Origin: an uncultured Acetatifactor sp. | Lineage (GTDB): Bacteria; Bacillota; Clostridia; Lachnospirales; Lachnospiraceae | DNA length: 64,000 bases | Assembly: GCA_910585665.1 (NCBI GenBank) | Contig: CAJUFI010000019.1 | Coordinates: 1-64,000 of the forward strand | Reading direction: 5' to 3' | Shown: positions 44,860 to 54,601 of the stretch, one piece after another | How the letters are laid out: the number at the start of each line of letters is the position of its first letter | How positions within the stretch are numbered: position 1 is the stretch's first letter | Notes under the pieces: generated by a model | Databases searched by the model: none | What the model was told of the DNA's origin: nothing | What the model saw: the letters and a program-made list of their open reading frames with translations, nothing else | Made by a program: the position numbers and the translations under genes

Positions 44860-45619
44860 TCTTCAACCCCACCTCCACATCCATTTTCAGGAATTTCACG
44901 CGAAATATGATGATGATGGTACTGTACATGACGCGGAGCATATACCAGAAGGGCTTCAGGCCGGAGTGCATGCTCTTCCCGGCCGTCCTGGCATGCATCA
45001 CCGCCGGAATCTCCACCACCTTGAACCTGATCAGCAGCATCAGCACCAGCATGTTCGCGTCCGGGTACTTGTCATCGAAATGGTTGTACTTGGAATAGTA
45101 CAGGAAGGCTTTTCGGCTCAGCCCCTGGAGGCCCGTGGTGGGATCCGAAATCTTTTCCTTCGTGACTATGCTGATCATGCCCCGGAACAGGGAATATACT
45201 ACCTTTTTGGGCCATGAGACCGGAAAATCGGAGCTGTCCTTCCGGAACCTGGCCCCCAGTACGATGTCCGGATACCGCCCCTCTTCGTCCGCTTCCTTCA
45301 GCTTGTTGTAGATCATGGGGATATTGCACACATCGTGCTGGCCGTCACCGTCCATCTGGATGACATATTTGTATCCGCGCCTGACCGCGTATTTGTATCC
45401 GGTCTGCAGCGCACATCCGTATCCCATGTTGAACAGCTGGGATATCATGGGATACTGCATCTCCTTCACGATCCAGTTGGTGGAATCCGTGGACGCATCG
45501 TTAATGACAAGGATATCCGCCACCTCGGACAGCCCCAGACCTTCCACCTGCGTCAGCACGTTTCGAATGTTCTGCCCTTCATTATAGGCAGGTATGATAA
45601 TCAAAAGCTCTTTCTTCAT
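44843..45619 (-). CDS. Family 2 glycosyltransferase, dolichyl-phosphate mannosyltransferase-like
   Basis: The 258-residue protein matches DPM1-like enzymes: LLIIIPAYNEGQNIRNVL, DILVINDASTDST, YVIQMDGDGQHD as metal site, and DPTTGLQGLSRKA late. These enzymes usually move a sugar from a nucleotide to a polyprenyl phosphate at the inner face of the membrane. The C-terminal hydrophobic stretch (FWYMLRVMYSTIIIIF) fits membrane contact. It is commonly followed or preceded by a DUF2304 protein, as here two genes upstream. The ribosome site is weak. Confidence 0.87.
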   Translation of the reverse strand: MKKELLIIIPAYNEGQNIRNVLTQVEGLGLSEVADILVINDASTDSTNWIVKEMQYPMISQLFNMGYGCALQTGYKYAVRRGYKYVIQMDGDGQHDVCNIPMIYNKLKEADEEGRYPDIVLGARFRKDSSDFPVSWPKKVVYSLFRGMISIVTKEKISDPTTGLQGLSRKAFLYYSKYNHFDDKYPDANMLVLMLLIRFKVVEIPAVMHARTAGKSMHSGLKPFWYMLRVMYSTIIIIFRVKFLKMDVEVGLKSVDKI

Positions 45620-45655
45620 ATAATTAGTCCCGCGTTCGCCCCATGCCGCACACTG

Positions 45656-46942
45656 TCACAGAAGCTCCAGCAGTTTCTGCAGTTCCTGCTCCTGGGCCAT
45701 GTTTTTCCTTTCTGCTGCTTTTCCCAGCTTTTTTCTCTTCTCCTCATCCCCAAGCAACGCTTCGATACTGTCCGCGATTCCCTCCGGCGTCAGCTGGCAG
45801 AAGATGCCGTCCACGCCCTCCTCAATCTGCTCCCGGTTGCCGTTGCAGTCGGAGGCGATGACGGCGCATCCCAGCGTCTGGGCTTCCTGGATGGCGATGC
45901 TCTTGCCCTCAAATCTGGTGGCATGTACGTAAATGTCCGCCTGGACGTAATAGGGATAAGGGTTCTCCACGGCTCCCAGAAGCACGAAATCCTCCTTCAG
46001 CCCCAGGGCAGCTATCTTCTTCTCCAGCGCCCCCCGCTGGTCGCCGTCGCCCAGAACGTACCATCTCGCCTGGCAGCCCCTTTCCTTCAGAATCTTCATG
46101 GCGTCTATGGCTATGTCCGTGGCTTTCTGGTAAGTCAGCCTCCCCACGGTCAGCAAGCGCTTCCCTTCATATCCATCGGAACCGCCTTCCATTCCGTTGG
46201 AACCGCCTTCCATTCCGTTGGAACCGCCCTCCATTCCGTTGGAACCGCCCTCCATTCCATAGAAACCGCCCCCTCTTTCCCTGCTCCGGCGGCGGATGCC
46301 CTCCTGATCCACCAGATTATGGAACACCCCCGTCTTGTCCGCGTATTCCGGATAGACCGCCAGGAAATGCTCCCTTACCTCCCGGGAAACCGCGAAAATC
46401 TTCTCGAAGCTGTCCCAGCAGTTTTGGTCCATTTCCCTCGTGTACCCCGCGCTCTCATAATCGATATGGATGAAGGCGCATTTCCTGGCCGCCCGCACAT
46501 GCTCCGCCACATAATAGGCGGACGCTCCCTCCAGCCACGCCACCGCCAGGTCGAATTCCTCTTCAAAGCGCAGACTTCCGTCCGAAAGCATCCTCCACAG
46601 CAGCTTATCCGTCTGCAGCTTGCCTCTCCCTCTCATGGAGGTCAGGTTCCTGACGATATTCCGGATTTTTTTAACCAGTCCGCCGTTCCGGAAGAAAGCC
46701 TTGCAGACCGTTTTCATCATCCTCCGCTTCCCCTTTCGGGACAGCACAGAATGCTCATCGAAGCTTGGGTTCCTCAGCCTGACATAGGCGGGCAGCTTCC
46801 CCGCCATCTCCCCCTGCCCCATGATGACGTACAGAGAGATATCGTATTCCGGGCTGTCCAGAAATTTCAGCAGCTCCAGCAGCGCCGTCTCCGCCCCCGC
46901 CCGGCCCAGGGTATTAATCACGAACAGAATCTTTTTTCGCAT
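45656..46942 (-). CDS. Family 4 glycosyltransferase with internal heptapeptide repeats
   Basis: The 428-residue GT-B enzyme starts at 46942 (MRKKILFVINTLGRAGAETAL) with AGAGGAGG upstream and overlaps the DUF2304 gene by 29 bases. The C-terminal domain has LLTVGRLTYQKATDIAIDA and the EX7E region (…ATRFEGKSIAIQEAQTLG). Between the two Rossmann domains, residues about 225-259 are five copies of a seven-residue unit, GGSNGME-like, encoded by a 21-bp tandem repeat. The repeat is in frame and lies in the inter-domain linker, so the enzyme may tolerate it. Donor and acceptor are unknown. Confidence 0.87.
   Translation of the reverse strand: MRKKILFVINTLGRAGAETALLELLKFLDSPEYDISLYVIMGQGEMAGKLPAYVRLRNPSFDEHSVLSRKGKRRMMKTVCKAFFRNGGLVKKIRNIVRNLTSMRGRGKLQTDKLLWRMLSDGSLRFEEEFDLAVAWLEGASAYYVAEHVRAARKCAFIHIDYESAGYTREMDQNCWDSFEKIFAVSREVREHFLAVYPEYADKTGVFHNLVDQEGIRRRSRERGGGFYGMEGGSNGMEGGSNGMEGGSNGMEGGSDGYEGKRLLTVGRLTYQKATDIAIDAMKILKERGCQARWYVLGDGDQRGALEKKIAALGLKEDFVLLGAVENPYPYYVQADIYVHATRFEGKSIAIQEAQTLGCAVIASDCNGNREQIEEGVDGIFCQLTPEGIADSIEALLGDEEKRKKLGKAAERKNMAQEQELQKLLELL
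46166..46270. repeat. 21-bp tandem repeat inside the GT4 gene
   Basis: Units lie at 46187-46207, 46208-46228, 46229-46249 and 46250-46270, with a diverged one at 46166-46186. The core is CCATTCCGTTGGAACCGCC. The period of three times seven keeps the reading frame, so copy number changes would only alter linker length. Confidence 0.9.
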
Positions 46943-47318
46943 ATGCCTCCTCTTGCTCCCTGACCAGTTCCTCAAGCTCAAGCATCATGCGCTCGCTCTC
47001 CCGGTTCAGCAGGGACACCTGCATGGCCAGCTCCCTGTTCTTTAAGTTCAGCTGTGAGATCACCAGGCTTTCCTGCACCTCCGTGAACAATATCAGAGCG
47101 CCCACGCAGAAAAAAGCAAGTCCCGTCCCTGGCGCCATCATAGCCGTCCATTCCGACAATACGGGAATGGCGCCTACCAGAATCATCACGATTCCAAGCA
47201 GCCCCCAGATCACGGCGTAATTGACCGCCAGCTTCTTGATGGAATGTGTCCAGAATCCGAACACGATAAGTATGATCCCCGCTGCGATCAACCCGATTCT
47301 AATGATAGTACCGTCCAT
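46914..47318 (-). CDS. DUF2304 membrane protein
   Basis: The 134-residue protein has three to four membrane helices (IIRIGLIAAGIILIVFGF, NYAVIWGLLGIVMILVG, GLAFFCVGALILF) and a C-terminal coiled coil (NLKNRELAMQVSLLNRESER), the typical DUF2304 plan. The start at 47318 has AGGAAGAGG upstream. DUF2304 genes usually accompany polyprenyl-phosphate glycosyltransferases such as the DPM1-like gene at 44843, and may help flip or position the lipid-linked sugar. The last 29 bases overlap the GT4 gene. Confidence 0.85.
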   Translation of the reverse strand: MDGTIIRIGLIAAGIILIVFGFWTHSIKKLAVNYAVIWGLLGIVMILVGAIPVLSEWTAMMAPGTGLAFFCVGALILFTEVQESLVISQLNLKNRELAMQVSLLNRESERMMLELEELVREQEEAYAKKDSVRD

Positions 47319-47385
47319 TTCCTCTTCCTCCTTCCGGCTTCCCTCTCCCCTGCCGGTTCCCATTCCCCGCAGAGGCCCTCTGTCC

Positions 47386-48858
47386 TTACTTCGCTGTCTG
47401 GATTTCCGCGGCTGCCTGTTCGGCCTTGGAATACACTTTGGCCGGCGGCTGGGTGCCCATGCCTGGCTTCAGCAGGGAGCCTACGCAGAATATATGAGCA
47501 TCCAGGTTCCTCTCCATGAAGCGCAGCCTGAAGTAGGCAAATGTCCAGCCGCAGAACGCCCCGGCCACCACGCCGGAGCCGTACCACAGTTCCGGCAGAT
47601 GGGTGGCCACGATGCTGCCCAGGAAAGTCACCAGGCAGAAAATCAGCGACGTCACCATGGCCCCTGTCAGATCGTTGAAATAATACAGGAAAATGATTTC
47701 CGAGTACATCAAAAACAAGATGAAATACCCTGCCACCAGGCAAGGATAGATCCGCATCGTCAGGCTGGAGATGCCGAACCTGGGCAGGAACACCACCGCC
47801 AGCAGATAGACCACGGACGTTATGATGAACTGAATCCGCACCAGGTTCATCAGCTCCGCGGAAAGCTGGCGGAACATCTCCTTCTTGGCGCTGTCGATAT
47901 CGGCTCCCTTGCCTCCGATCACAGACTCAGAGTAGGCCTTATATTTGTCATGGAAATGCATCTCCACCCTGGAGATAAAGATGATCGTAGTGGAGATATT
48001 GGTGAACATGGCCAGGCATGTAGCCATGTCGTAGGGCTGGTTGCAGACGAAGGTCTTCACCACCACCAGCTTCATATCCGTATTCCAGAAAACGAAATTA
48101 TGTATGTACAGCCCCAGGATGTAGAAGAAATTCGCCACCACCAGCTTCCAGTACTTCCCGAAATACCGGAGCACTGATTGATAGCGGTTGCTGTTCTTGA
48201 CGAAATACCGTTTTATGATTGCCAGCTCCAGGAACGCCGTGAGGAAGAACCCCGTCATCAGCGCGAAGAGCATGCTCTCCCTGATGCCCCAGCCCATGAT
48301 GAACCGCAGGAACAGGGAGAACAGGAACGCCCACAGCATCCCGATCAGGAAGAACAGCGATATCTTTGTATAATCCTTTGAGATGGACAGATAAATCATC
48401 GAATAGAACACCAGCACCAGCCCGATGTACCCGCAGTACCCGGTAAATGTGTAGAAGACGTCCACCTTGCCCACAAAATGCTCCCACAGGCAGAAGGGAA
48501 TCCCCAGAAGGCTGCTCAGGGAAATGTTCAGGAACAGCCCGAAGAAGAAACAGGGCCTGATATCCTCATATCGCTCCTCGTATATCACATCCGACATGTA
48601 CTTGGAGAGCACAGAGTTGAAAGGGGCGGCGGTCAGCAGGGCAAAAATGAAGATATAGAGCACCGAACAGGAAAAAAGCTCCCTCTCCACGAAGCCCAGC
48701 TGATCGAAGCCCAGAAAATATCCCATCAGCAGAATGTTCAGGATGACCACCAGCATGGGAGTCACCGTGGACATGGAACTGTACGCAAACCCGGCAAGAT
48801 GCGTGGTGAGCGTATTTTTCTCAAAAATATTGTTCAACTTAATGCCTATGCCTGCCAT
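47386..48858 (-). CDS. pelG: PelG-type exopolysaccharide transporter
   Basis: The 490-residue protein has about twelve membrane helices and matches PelG (PST/MOP-like exporter of the Pel system). The N-terminal block includes TTHLAGFAYSSMSTVTPML, a central NFFYILGLYIHNFVFW, and VEMHFHDKYKAYSESVIGG before the second half. PelG is thought to move the growing polymer across the membrane together with the glycosyltransferase PelF, encoded just upstream with a 32-base gap. The cytoplasmic C-terminal tail is a little longer than usual. It is the last pel gene of the operon. Confidence 0.93.
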   Translation of the reverse strand: MAGIGIKLNNIFEKNTLTTHLAGFAYSSMSTVTPMLVVILNILLMGYFLGFDQLGFVERELFSCSVLYIFIFALLTAAPFNSVLSKYMSDVIYEERYEDIRPCFFFGLFLNISLSSLLGIPFCLWEHFVGKVDVFYTFTGYCGYIGLVLVFYSMIYLSISKDYTKISLFFLIGMLWAFLFSLFLRFIMGWGIRESMLFALMTGFFLTAFLELAIIKRYFVKNSNRYQSVLRYFGKYWKLVVANFFYILGLYIHNFVFWNTDMKLVVVKTFVCNQPYDMATCLAMFTNISTTIIFISRVEMHFHDKYKAYSESVIGGKGADIDSAKKEMFRQLSAELMNLVRIQFIITSVVYLLAVVFLPRFGISSLTMRIYPCLVAGYFILFLMYSEIIFLYYFNDLTGAMVTSLIFCLVTFLGSIVATHLPELWYGSGVVAGAFCGWTFAYFRLRFMERNLDAHIFCVGSLLKPGMGTQPPAKVYSKAEQAAAEIQTAK

Positions 48859-48890
48859 CTGTCTCGTCCTTTCTGTCTCTCATGTTCCTC

Positions 48891-50321
48891 TCACATCTCC
48901 CATTCCAGCCCCAGGCTGTCCGCGAAATCCCGGTAGATTTTCTGGTAGGTCGCCCGCATGTGCTCAATCCGGTATCCGGCCATCACCCTCTTGTAGCCGC
49001 TCTCCCCCATCTGAATCCGCATGGGCTCGTTCCGGGCCATGTCCACCATGGCCTGGGCAATCTCTTCCACATTCATGATATGAGTCAGGATCCCTCCCGC
49101 CCCGAAATCATCGTTCTCCCCGAATATCAGGCCGGAGCAGTTGCCCACGTCCGTGGCGATCACCGGCACATGGGCCGCGTAGCTCTCCAGGATGGTCAAC
49201 GGCTGGCCCTCGCTGATGCTGGTCAGGATTGTCACGTCCATCCTGCCCAGGTAATCCCTGATGTTGATTCTACCGGTGAAGACCACGTCCGTCAGGCCCA
49301 GGGCCTCCACCTGCTCATAGCATTCCCTGGCGTATTCCTCGTCTTCATCGCAGGGCCCCATGATCCAAAGCTTCAGCCTGGGCTCCCTCTCCTTGGCGAA
49401 GCTGAAGGCCTGGATCATGGTCTTCACATCCTTGATCGGCGTCACGCGCAGAATGGCTCCGATATTGAACTTCCCCTGGTCCTCCTTCTGCTTGCCGGGA
49501 ATATCCTGCAGATGGTCCACCGATACCCCGTTGGGGGTCACCATGGTCTTCTCCGCCGGACAGCCCAGTTCAATCTGCAGCTCCCTGGCGTGCTCATAGA
49601 GGCTGGTGATCAGGTCCCCTCTCTCGTATCCCAGGTTGGACATCTTGCGGAACTGCTCGATCCAGATATTCTTGTAGGCCCCTTTGACCCATTCCGCCCG
49701 GAGCAGCTCCTCCTCCCGCTCCCTGGTGTAGATCCCGTGTTCCGAGATCAGCAGCCGCCCTCCGTAGATGGACTTCCCCATGCTGCCCAGCACTCCCGCG
49801 TACCCTGTGGCCACGCAGTGGTACAGGTCAGCCTTCGGCAGCTTCATCTTCAGAGTGAACAGCAGGGGCAGATACACCGACCGCATGGTCCAGAGGAAAT
49901 CCGAGAAGACCAGCTGGCTGTAACACAAGTCGTAGTACTCTCTGACAATCTTCAGGAAATCCTCCCCCATCAGGAGCTTGTCAAGAGAGACTGCCTTTTT
50001 CTGGAACAGCTCAAATAAAGTCTCCCAGTCCACGCGCTGGTTCAGTATCAGGCTGCGCATGGCTCCGTATTCCTTTTTGTTCAGCCGGTGCATACGCCGT
50101 CCCTTGTTGTTCCAGTCCACGTCCTGCAGGTAAAGCTCATGCACCTCCGTCACGTTTTCCGGAAGCTGATAGATGAATTTCGCGCTCTGTTCCCTAGTGC
50201 TTATGATTGTCTGGAGGATAAATTCCACCTTAGGAAAAGACTGGATGAGTCCGTGCACCCAGCTGGACACGCCGCCAGCCACATATGGATAACAGCCTTC
50301 CACGATTATGCAGACCCTCAT
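48891..50321 (-). CDS. pelF: PelF-type family 4 glycosyltransferase
   Basis: The 476-residue cytoplasmic GT4 enzyme begins RVCIIVEGCYPYVAGGVSSWVH, the PelF signature. It continues with ISEHGIYTREREEELL, the donor-domain block NIGAILRVTPIKDVKTMI and TSISEGQPLTILESYA, which holds the EX7E motif (E…E). PelF of Pseudomonas uses UDP-activated hexosamines to build the Pel polymer; the donor here is assumed similar. AGGAGG lies upstream of the ATG at 50321. It is followed by pelG and preceded by the DUF2194 gene, the order found in Gram-positive pel operons. Confidence 0.93.
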   Translation of the reverse strand: MRVCIIVEGCYPYVAGGVSSWVHGLIQSFPKVEFILQTIISTREQSAKFIYQLPENVTEVHELYLQDVDWNNKGRRMHRLNKKEYGAMRSLILNQRVDWETLFELFQKKAVSLDKLLMGEDFLKIVREYYDLCYSQLVFSDFLWTMRSVYLPLLFTLKMKLPKADLYHCVATGYAGVLGSMGKSIYGGRLLISEHGIYTREREEELLRAEWVKGAYKNIWIEQFRKMSNLGYERGDLITSLYEHARELQIELGCPAEKTMVTPNGVSVDHLQDIPGKQKEDQGKFNIGAILRVTPIKDVKTMIQAFSFAKEREPRLKLWIMGPCDEDEEYARECYEQVEALGLTDVVFTGRINIRDYLGRMDVTILTSISEGQPLTILESYAAHVPVIATDVGNCSGLIFGENDDFGAGGILTHIMNVEEIAQAMVDMARNEPMRIQMGESGYKRVMAGYRIEHMRATYQKIYRDFADSLGLEWEM

Positions 50322-50456
50322 TTGACATCCTCCTATTATTAGTTCCGCATCTCCCCCGTCCAGCACCCAGGCTTAGCAGAGAATTTCCGGCCGCAAAAGA
50401 TATGCGTCCGTAAATCCTCTGGGGCACTGAACGGGGCAGATGCTGTTTTAAGTTTG

Positions 50457-52337
50457 CTATTCATAAAATCTCTCATCCGCGGGCCCGAGCCTCAGGGTCA
50501 CCTCTTTTTCCGTCACCTCGAGCAGGTAGGCGTCCCTCTCCAGTTCCTCCCAGCTCCCGCCTTCCATCTCCCGGATGGCTTCATTGTGGGTCCGCAGCAC
50601 GAACCACACAGGCCCCGTGACCCCTTCCACCTGCAGCCGGATCACATCGTCCGTGCGGCTGTCGCTGTAATCCAGCGCCAAAAGCTGCCGGATGCGCAGG
50701 TCGCACTCTGAGGCGGTGGTGCTGTTGAAGGCCCCGTACTCCTCCCCATAGGTGGCAACCGTGGTGCCAAGCGCCCTGGAAAGCTGTTCCCAGGCATCCC
50801 CCTCCTCATCCGGATATGCCACCCTGGACATGTCAAAAGACATACTGGAATACCCCAATGCAGTCGCCATGCTCCTGATCAGGAAATCGTTCTTATAGGT
50901 ATACTCCAGCCCGTCCCCCAATACTCTTTGGACGGTCACATGATCCGTCAGGAAACCTATGATCTCCGCCTCAGGGCCTTCTCTGATCACCGTCCTGGCA
51001 GACGCCAGCATCTCCTCCTGCAGGGCCCCCTCTATCTCCTCCTCCGGCATCTCCCCGGCGTAAAAGGACACCATGTCATATCCGCCCAGGACATCCTGGA
51101 AAAACCTGTAGTCCTCTCTCAGCTTCTCCCCGGCGGAAGTGTCGGATACGCAGAGCCCTGACAGGCCCACTTCCGCAAAGTGCTCATTGAATATCTTCAG
51201 ATAATATTCCAGCTGCTTCCCGTCAGGCAGCTCATCGTCGGAATAATCATATTGGGGCGTCATCATGCAGGTGGCCTTATATCCGTACTTCTCCAGTATC
51301 GTGGAGATGCCCGGCCATAAAAGCTCCTGGAACACCTGCTTCACCGACCTGCTGTAGAGCCGCTCCATCTCCTCCGCGTTCTCGTCCGCAAGGCTGGGAT
51401 AGCCTGTCAGGAGGATATTCCGGGCATTCAGCACCGGGTATATCTCATAGGAATACATCTCCGCGGACATGGCGGACAGGATGCCCATTCCCTCCATCCC
51501 TTCCATAAAACTCCCGTTCACGGCAAAGACATAAGCCGTCCCGAAGCTTTTCCGCCACATGACAATCGGATAATTCTCCGTTTTCACGGCGGCGCCCTCG
51601 GGAATCCCCCTCATATAGACCTTGGTCCCCGAAGCTGGCAGATACCAGGGGAATGTCCTCTCCCCCGGAAAGGCCTCGCTGCCCGGCAGAAACGTATCCG
51701 CGTCAGGGCTTTCCTTTTCCAGATAGATGGTCTCCCCTCCCAGCAGAAAGCCTTCGCCCAGATAGAAGCCGGATACGTTCGTCTCCTCCTCCAGTACCTT
51801 TCGGATGCCCAGCAGCTCCCGCACCTGCGCGTCGCCTTTTATCACGGACACGTCCGGAAGGCCGCAGAACACCAGATGCGTCCCGGCCTCCACGCACTCC
51901 GTCAGCAAGCCGATCTCCCGGTCCGATTCCCAGTCCACGCAGGCAGGGTCAATGACCAGCATCTCCGCCGCCGTCCCCTCGTCCCCCAAAGCCGCCAGAG
52001 AGGGGCGCTTCGCGATGTCGCGCTTGGTGTACGCGGCCCACTCCTCCGCCGCCTTCATGCACAGTTCCTCTTCATCGCCCACGCATACGACTTTGCGGCG
52101 GGCGATGACCGTCTCCCCCGCCGTGGCTCCGGCAGCCCCTTCCTGCCTGACGGAATCCTCCTCTGAGCCGCCCGGTATGTACATATTGATCTTCGAAGGG
52201 TAATTCTCCGCGGTCTCGGTGTATTTGTTCACGGCGTAGTCATTCCAGCTGTCCTTCAGATTATTGAGGCACATGCACAGAAACAGCACTGTGACCATCA
52301 ATAGGGTAATCGAAAAAAATTTCCGGCGCGAAATCAT
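50457..52337 (-). CDS. DUF2194 membrane-anchored protein, candidate PelA-like factor
   Basis: The 626-residue protein has one N-terminal membrane helix (FFSITLLMVTVLFLCMCL), so the bulk lies outside. A Rossmann-like region follows (about 75-190, …RRKVVCVGDEEELCMKAAEEW). The long C-terminal part (LEKYGYKATCMMTPQYDYSD, EIIGFLTDHVTVQRV, SFYAGEM) may be a deacetylase-like barrel. It is of the DUF2194 type, often seen beside pelF and pelG. By position it takes the place of the PelA deacetylase of Gram-positive pel operons. Enzymatic residues could not be assigned with certainty, so this role is inference. Confidence 0.7.
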   Translation of the reverse strand: MISRRKFFSITLLMVTVLFLCMCLNNLKDSWNDYAVNKYTETAENYPSKINMYIPGGSEEDSVRQEGAAGATAGETVIARRKVVCVGDEEELCMKAAEEWAAYTKRDIAKRPSLAALGDEGTAAEMLVIDPACVDWESDREIGLLTECVEAGTHLVFCGLPDVSVIKGDAQVRELLGIRKVLEEETNVSGFYLGEGFLLGGETIYLEKESPDADTFLPGSEAFPGERTFPWYLPASGTKVYMRGIPEGAAVKTENYPIVMWRKSFGTAYVFAVNGSFMEGMEGMGILSAMSAEMYSYEIYPVLNARNILLTGYPSLADENAEEMERLYSRSVKQVFQELLWPGISTILEKYGYKATCMMTPQYDYSDDELPDGKQLEYYLKIFNEHFAEVGLSGLCVSDTSAGEKLREDYRFFQDVLGGYDMVSFYAGEMPEEEIEGALQEEMLASARTVIREGPEAEIIGFLTDHVTVQRVLGDGLEYTYKNDFLIRSMATALGYSSMSFDMSRVAYPDEEGDAWEQLSRALGTTVATYGEEYGAFNSTTASECDLRIRQLLALDYSDSRTDDVIRLQVEGVTGPVWFVLRTHNEAIREMEGGSWEELERDAYLLEVTEKEVTLRLGPADERFYE

Positions 52338-52367
52338 GGCATCCTCTCCCAGTCTCCGATCCTTCCG

Positions 52368-54587
52368 CTACTTATTGTAGCCGTAATCTATCGCAAAATC
52401 ATATAAATTGTATCCGTTTTGCCGTACACGATAGCAGATGAACTCGTCCGTCTCATAATATACTTCCATCTCATTAGGATACAGCTCCTGAAAGGCCCTG
52501 GCCCAATAATACATATGGGACATGGTGACCCAGCGCTCCTCCTCTATGTACGGCAGAATCCCTCCCGACTTGGGCAGTTCCGTCGCCGCCCCTTTCAGGG
52601 ACACTTTCTTCTCCGGCCTTATGGTGTTCATATAGTCCAGATAGAGGAGCGGCACCTTCTCAATGAAGAAATATACCGTGTCCGTGGGAATCGTCACCGA
52701 AACGCCCTCCCCGATCTTCTGCAGATTCCGCAGGAACTGAATCATCTCATAGTGATAGCCTTCCCCCCATATCATCTGACGCTCGTCATTGGACGAGCAT
52801 ATGGTCCAGGTGGCGCCCTTCGGGTTCTCACGCAGAATATTGGTCACACAGGTGACCGCGCCGTTGGACTCGTAGGCGCTGATGCAGACCGGCTTCCGCA
52901 GGCCTGTCAGAAGCACCACCGCACAGGCGGCTCCCAGCATCACAAGTCCGCCTATATGAATCCCTTTCCGCTCCCGGAACAGCAAGTACACTGCCGCGTC
53001 CGCACAGAGGCTCCACACAATGGGAAGCCCGTACCCGATATATACGGAGTAACGCGACACCTCCATCAACTGGGGGAGCCCCAGCTTGGCCGATGCCTGG
53101 AGGATGCTGGCGATTCCCATGAATACGCCCACGGAGACCAACACCGCCCCGTAATCCGGCCTGCGCAGAATATACCACAACATGCCCAGCGCCAACAGCA
53201 CTCCTACGCTCCCCAGCATGAATTCCGCCGCTGCCCTGCTGTCGTTCGTGACATAATACTGCATCTCTCCCAGCACATGGTCCAGCTTGGTTCCTAGGCT
53301 TTTCCAGGATACCCCTGCCTCCGTCTTCCCGGGGCTCTTGTTTTCTTCCTTTTGGGCGTTTTCCCCGGAATCCTCCTTGTCCTCCCCGCCGGCGGAAATC
53401 ATGTTCATCCCCCAGTGCAGGGAACCCTGGAGCGGCGTTCCCATGGCATAAGCCGCCGCCATGGGCAGCACGGCGATCAGGATGCCCGTCACCCCCGCCA
53501 GCACAAGGCGCCTGAGATATCTCCAGCGGAAACACCGGAAACAGAAGCCCACAGCGATTCCCCCACACAGCAGCCCGGCCATTATGGTGTCATAAAAATG
53601 AACCGTCAGGGTCAGGGATACGCTGGCCGCAAAGAGGAGAAGCAGAAGCCTTGCGTCCTTTGCGGTCTTTTTCTTCTTCCCGTCGCCGGAGAGGATATCC
53701 TTCTTCTGCAGAAACGCAATCGCGAAGTAGACCGCGGGCAGGACGAACATCATCCCATATTCCTGGGGCAGCGGCGCGTAATATCGGTAATAGGTATACT
53801 GATAAAGGATGCCCCACATGATATACGCCGTCAGCCCCACGTAGGGAGTATATCTGGATTTGCATACCAGCTTCAGAAAGGCGAAAAGCGCCATGTGAAT
53901 CATCAGCGTCTGCGGCAGGGCGAAAACCCTCAGCAGCACATAGACGGGGACGGAGAACACTTCATGCAGATAGTAGATTATGCAGTGGAACCCGAAAGGA
54001 TAGACCCCGTCCACGAAAATACGGTTCTGGTCCATGTAATTGATCCAATAATTGTGCAGAACCATGTCGGAAGAGCAGTAGCCGTACACATTGACAGCGT
54101 TGACCCCGTATATGTACAGAAGCATTCCCAGAATCCCCAGCGTCAGCAGCACGTCCGGCCAGCGGGACGAAAGCCATTCCCCCAGCCATCCGGAGGACAT
54201 CTTCCGCATCCGCCTTCCAGTCCGGAGCATCAGAGTCTTGACGCCCATCTCCCCTTCGGAGACGACCCGCAGGCTTCTCAGCCCCTTCTCCAGAGCGGAC
54301 AGGCACGCCTGTCTGCGCCTGACCGCCACCGCGATAAAAGGCGCCAACGTCCCGGCCACCAGCGTGAAGCGATTGGATATATGCAAAAGCTGCAGAAGAA
54401 ACACCAGGTTCATGCAGAAAAAATTGCCCGTGACGAAACAGGCCATGAACCTTGCGGCTGTCCTGAGCTGCGCGAACTTCCCGCCCAGCAGGATCCACGG
54501 CAGTGCCAGGGTCACGCCGAAATACGCCGCCGATACCCCTATGATCTGAAAAACAGTAAGCATTGTCATCGACATATGATTTTCCAT
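52368..54587 (-). CDS. Large polytopic membrane protein of the pel operon, unknown
   Basis: The 739-residue protein has around 14 hydrophobic segments in the first 560 residues and a C-terminal soluble domain of about 170 residues, presumably outside (…YHYEMIQFLRNLQKIGEG… VYYETDEFICYRV). After early helices it has an acidic/aromatic loop, SSDMVLHNYWINYMDQN, as in GT-C-type transferases. A highly charged, Lys/Glu-rich insertion lies at about 395-425. It stands between pelE and the DUF2194 gene with short gaps (14 and 30 bases). It does not match PelB or other canonical Pel parts known to me. Confidence 0.7.
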   Translation of the reverse strand: MENHMSMTMLTVFQIIGVSAAYFGVTLALPWILLGGKFAQLRTAARFMACFVTGNFFCMNLVFLLQLLHISNRFTLVAGTLAPFIAVAVRRRQACLSALEKGLRSLRVVSEGEMGVKTLMLRTGRRMRKMSSGWLGEWLSSRWPDVLLTLGILGMLLYIYGVNAVNVYGYCSSDMVLHNYWINYMDQNRIFVDGVYPFGFHCIIYYLHEVFSVPVYVLLRVFALPQTLMIHMALFAFLKLVCKSRYTPYVGLTAYIMWGILYQYTYYRYYAPLPQEYGMMFVLPAVYFAIAFLQKKDILSGDGKKKKTAKDARLLLLLFAASVSLTLTVHFYDTIMAGLLCGGIAVGFCFRCFRWRYLRRLVLAGVTGILIAVLPMAAAYAMGTPLQGSLHWGMNMISAGGEDKEDSGENAQKEENKSPGKTEAGVSWKSLGTKLDHVLGEMQYYVTNDSRAAAEFMLGSVGVLLALGMLWYILRRPDYGAVLVSVGVFMGIASILQASAKLGLPQLMEVSRYSVYIGYGLPIVWSLCADAAVYLLFRERKGIHIGGLVMLGAACAVVLLTGLRKPVCISAYESNGAVTCVTNILRENPKGATWTICSSNDERQMIWGEGYHYEMIQFLRNLQKIGEGVSVTIPTDTVYFFIEKVPLLYLDYMNTIRPEKKVSLKGAATELPKSGGILPYIEEERWVTMSHMYYWARAFQELYPNEMEVYYETDEFICYRVRQNGYNLYDFAIDYGYNK

Positions 54588-54601
54588 GCCTTTCCGCTAC
54601 T

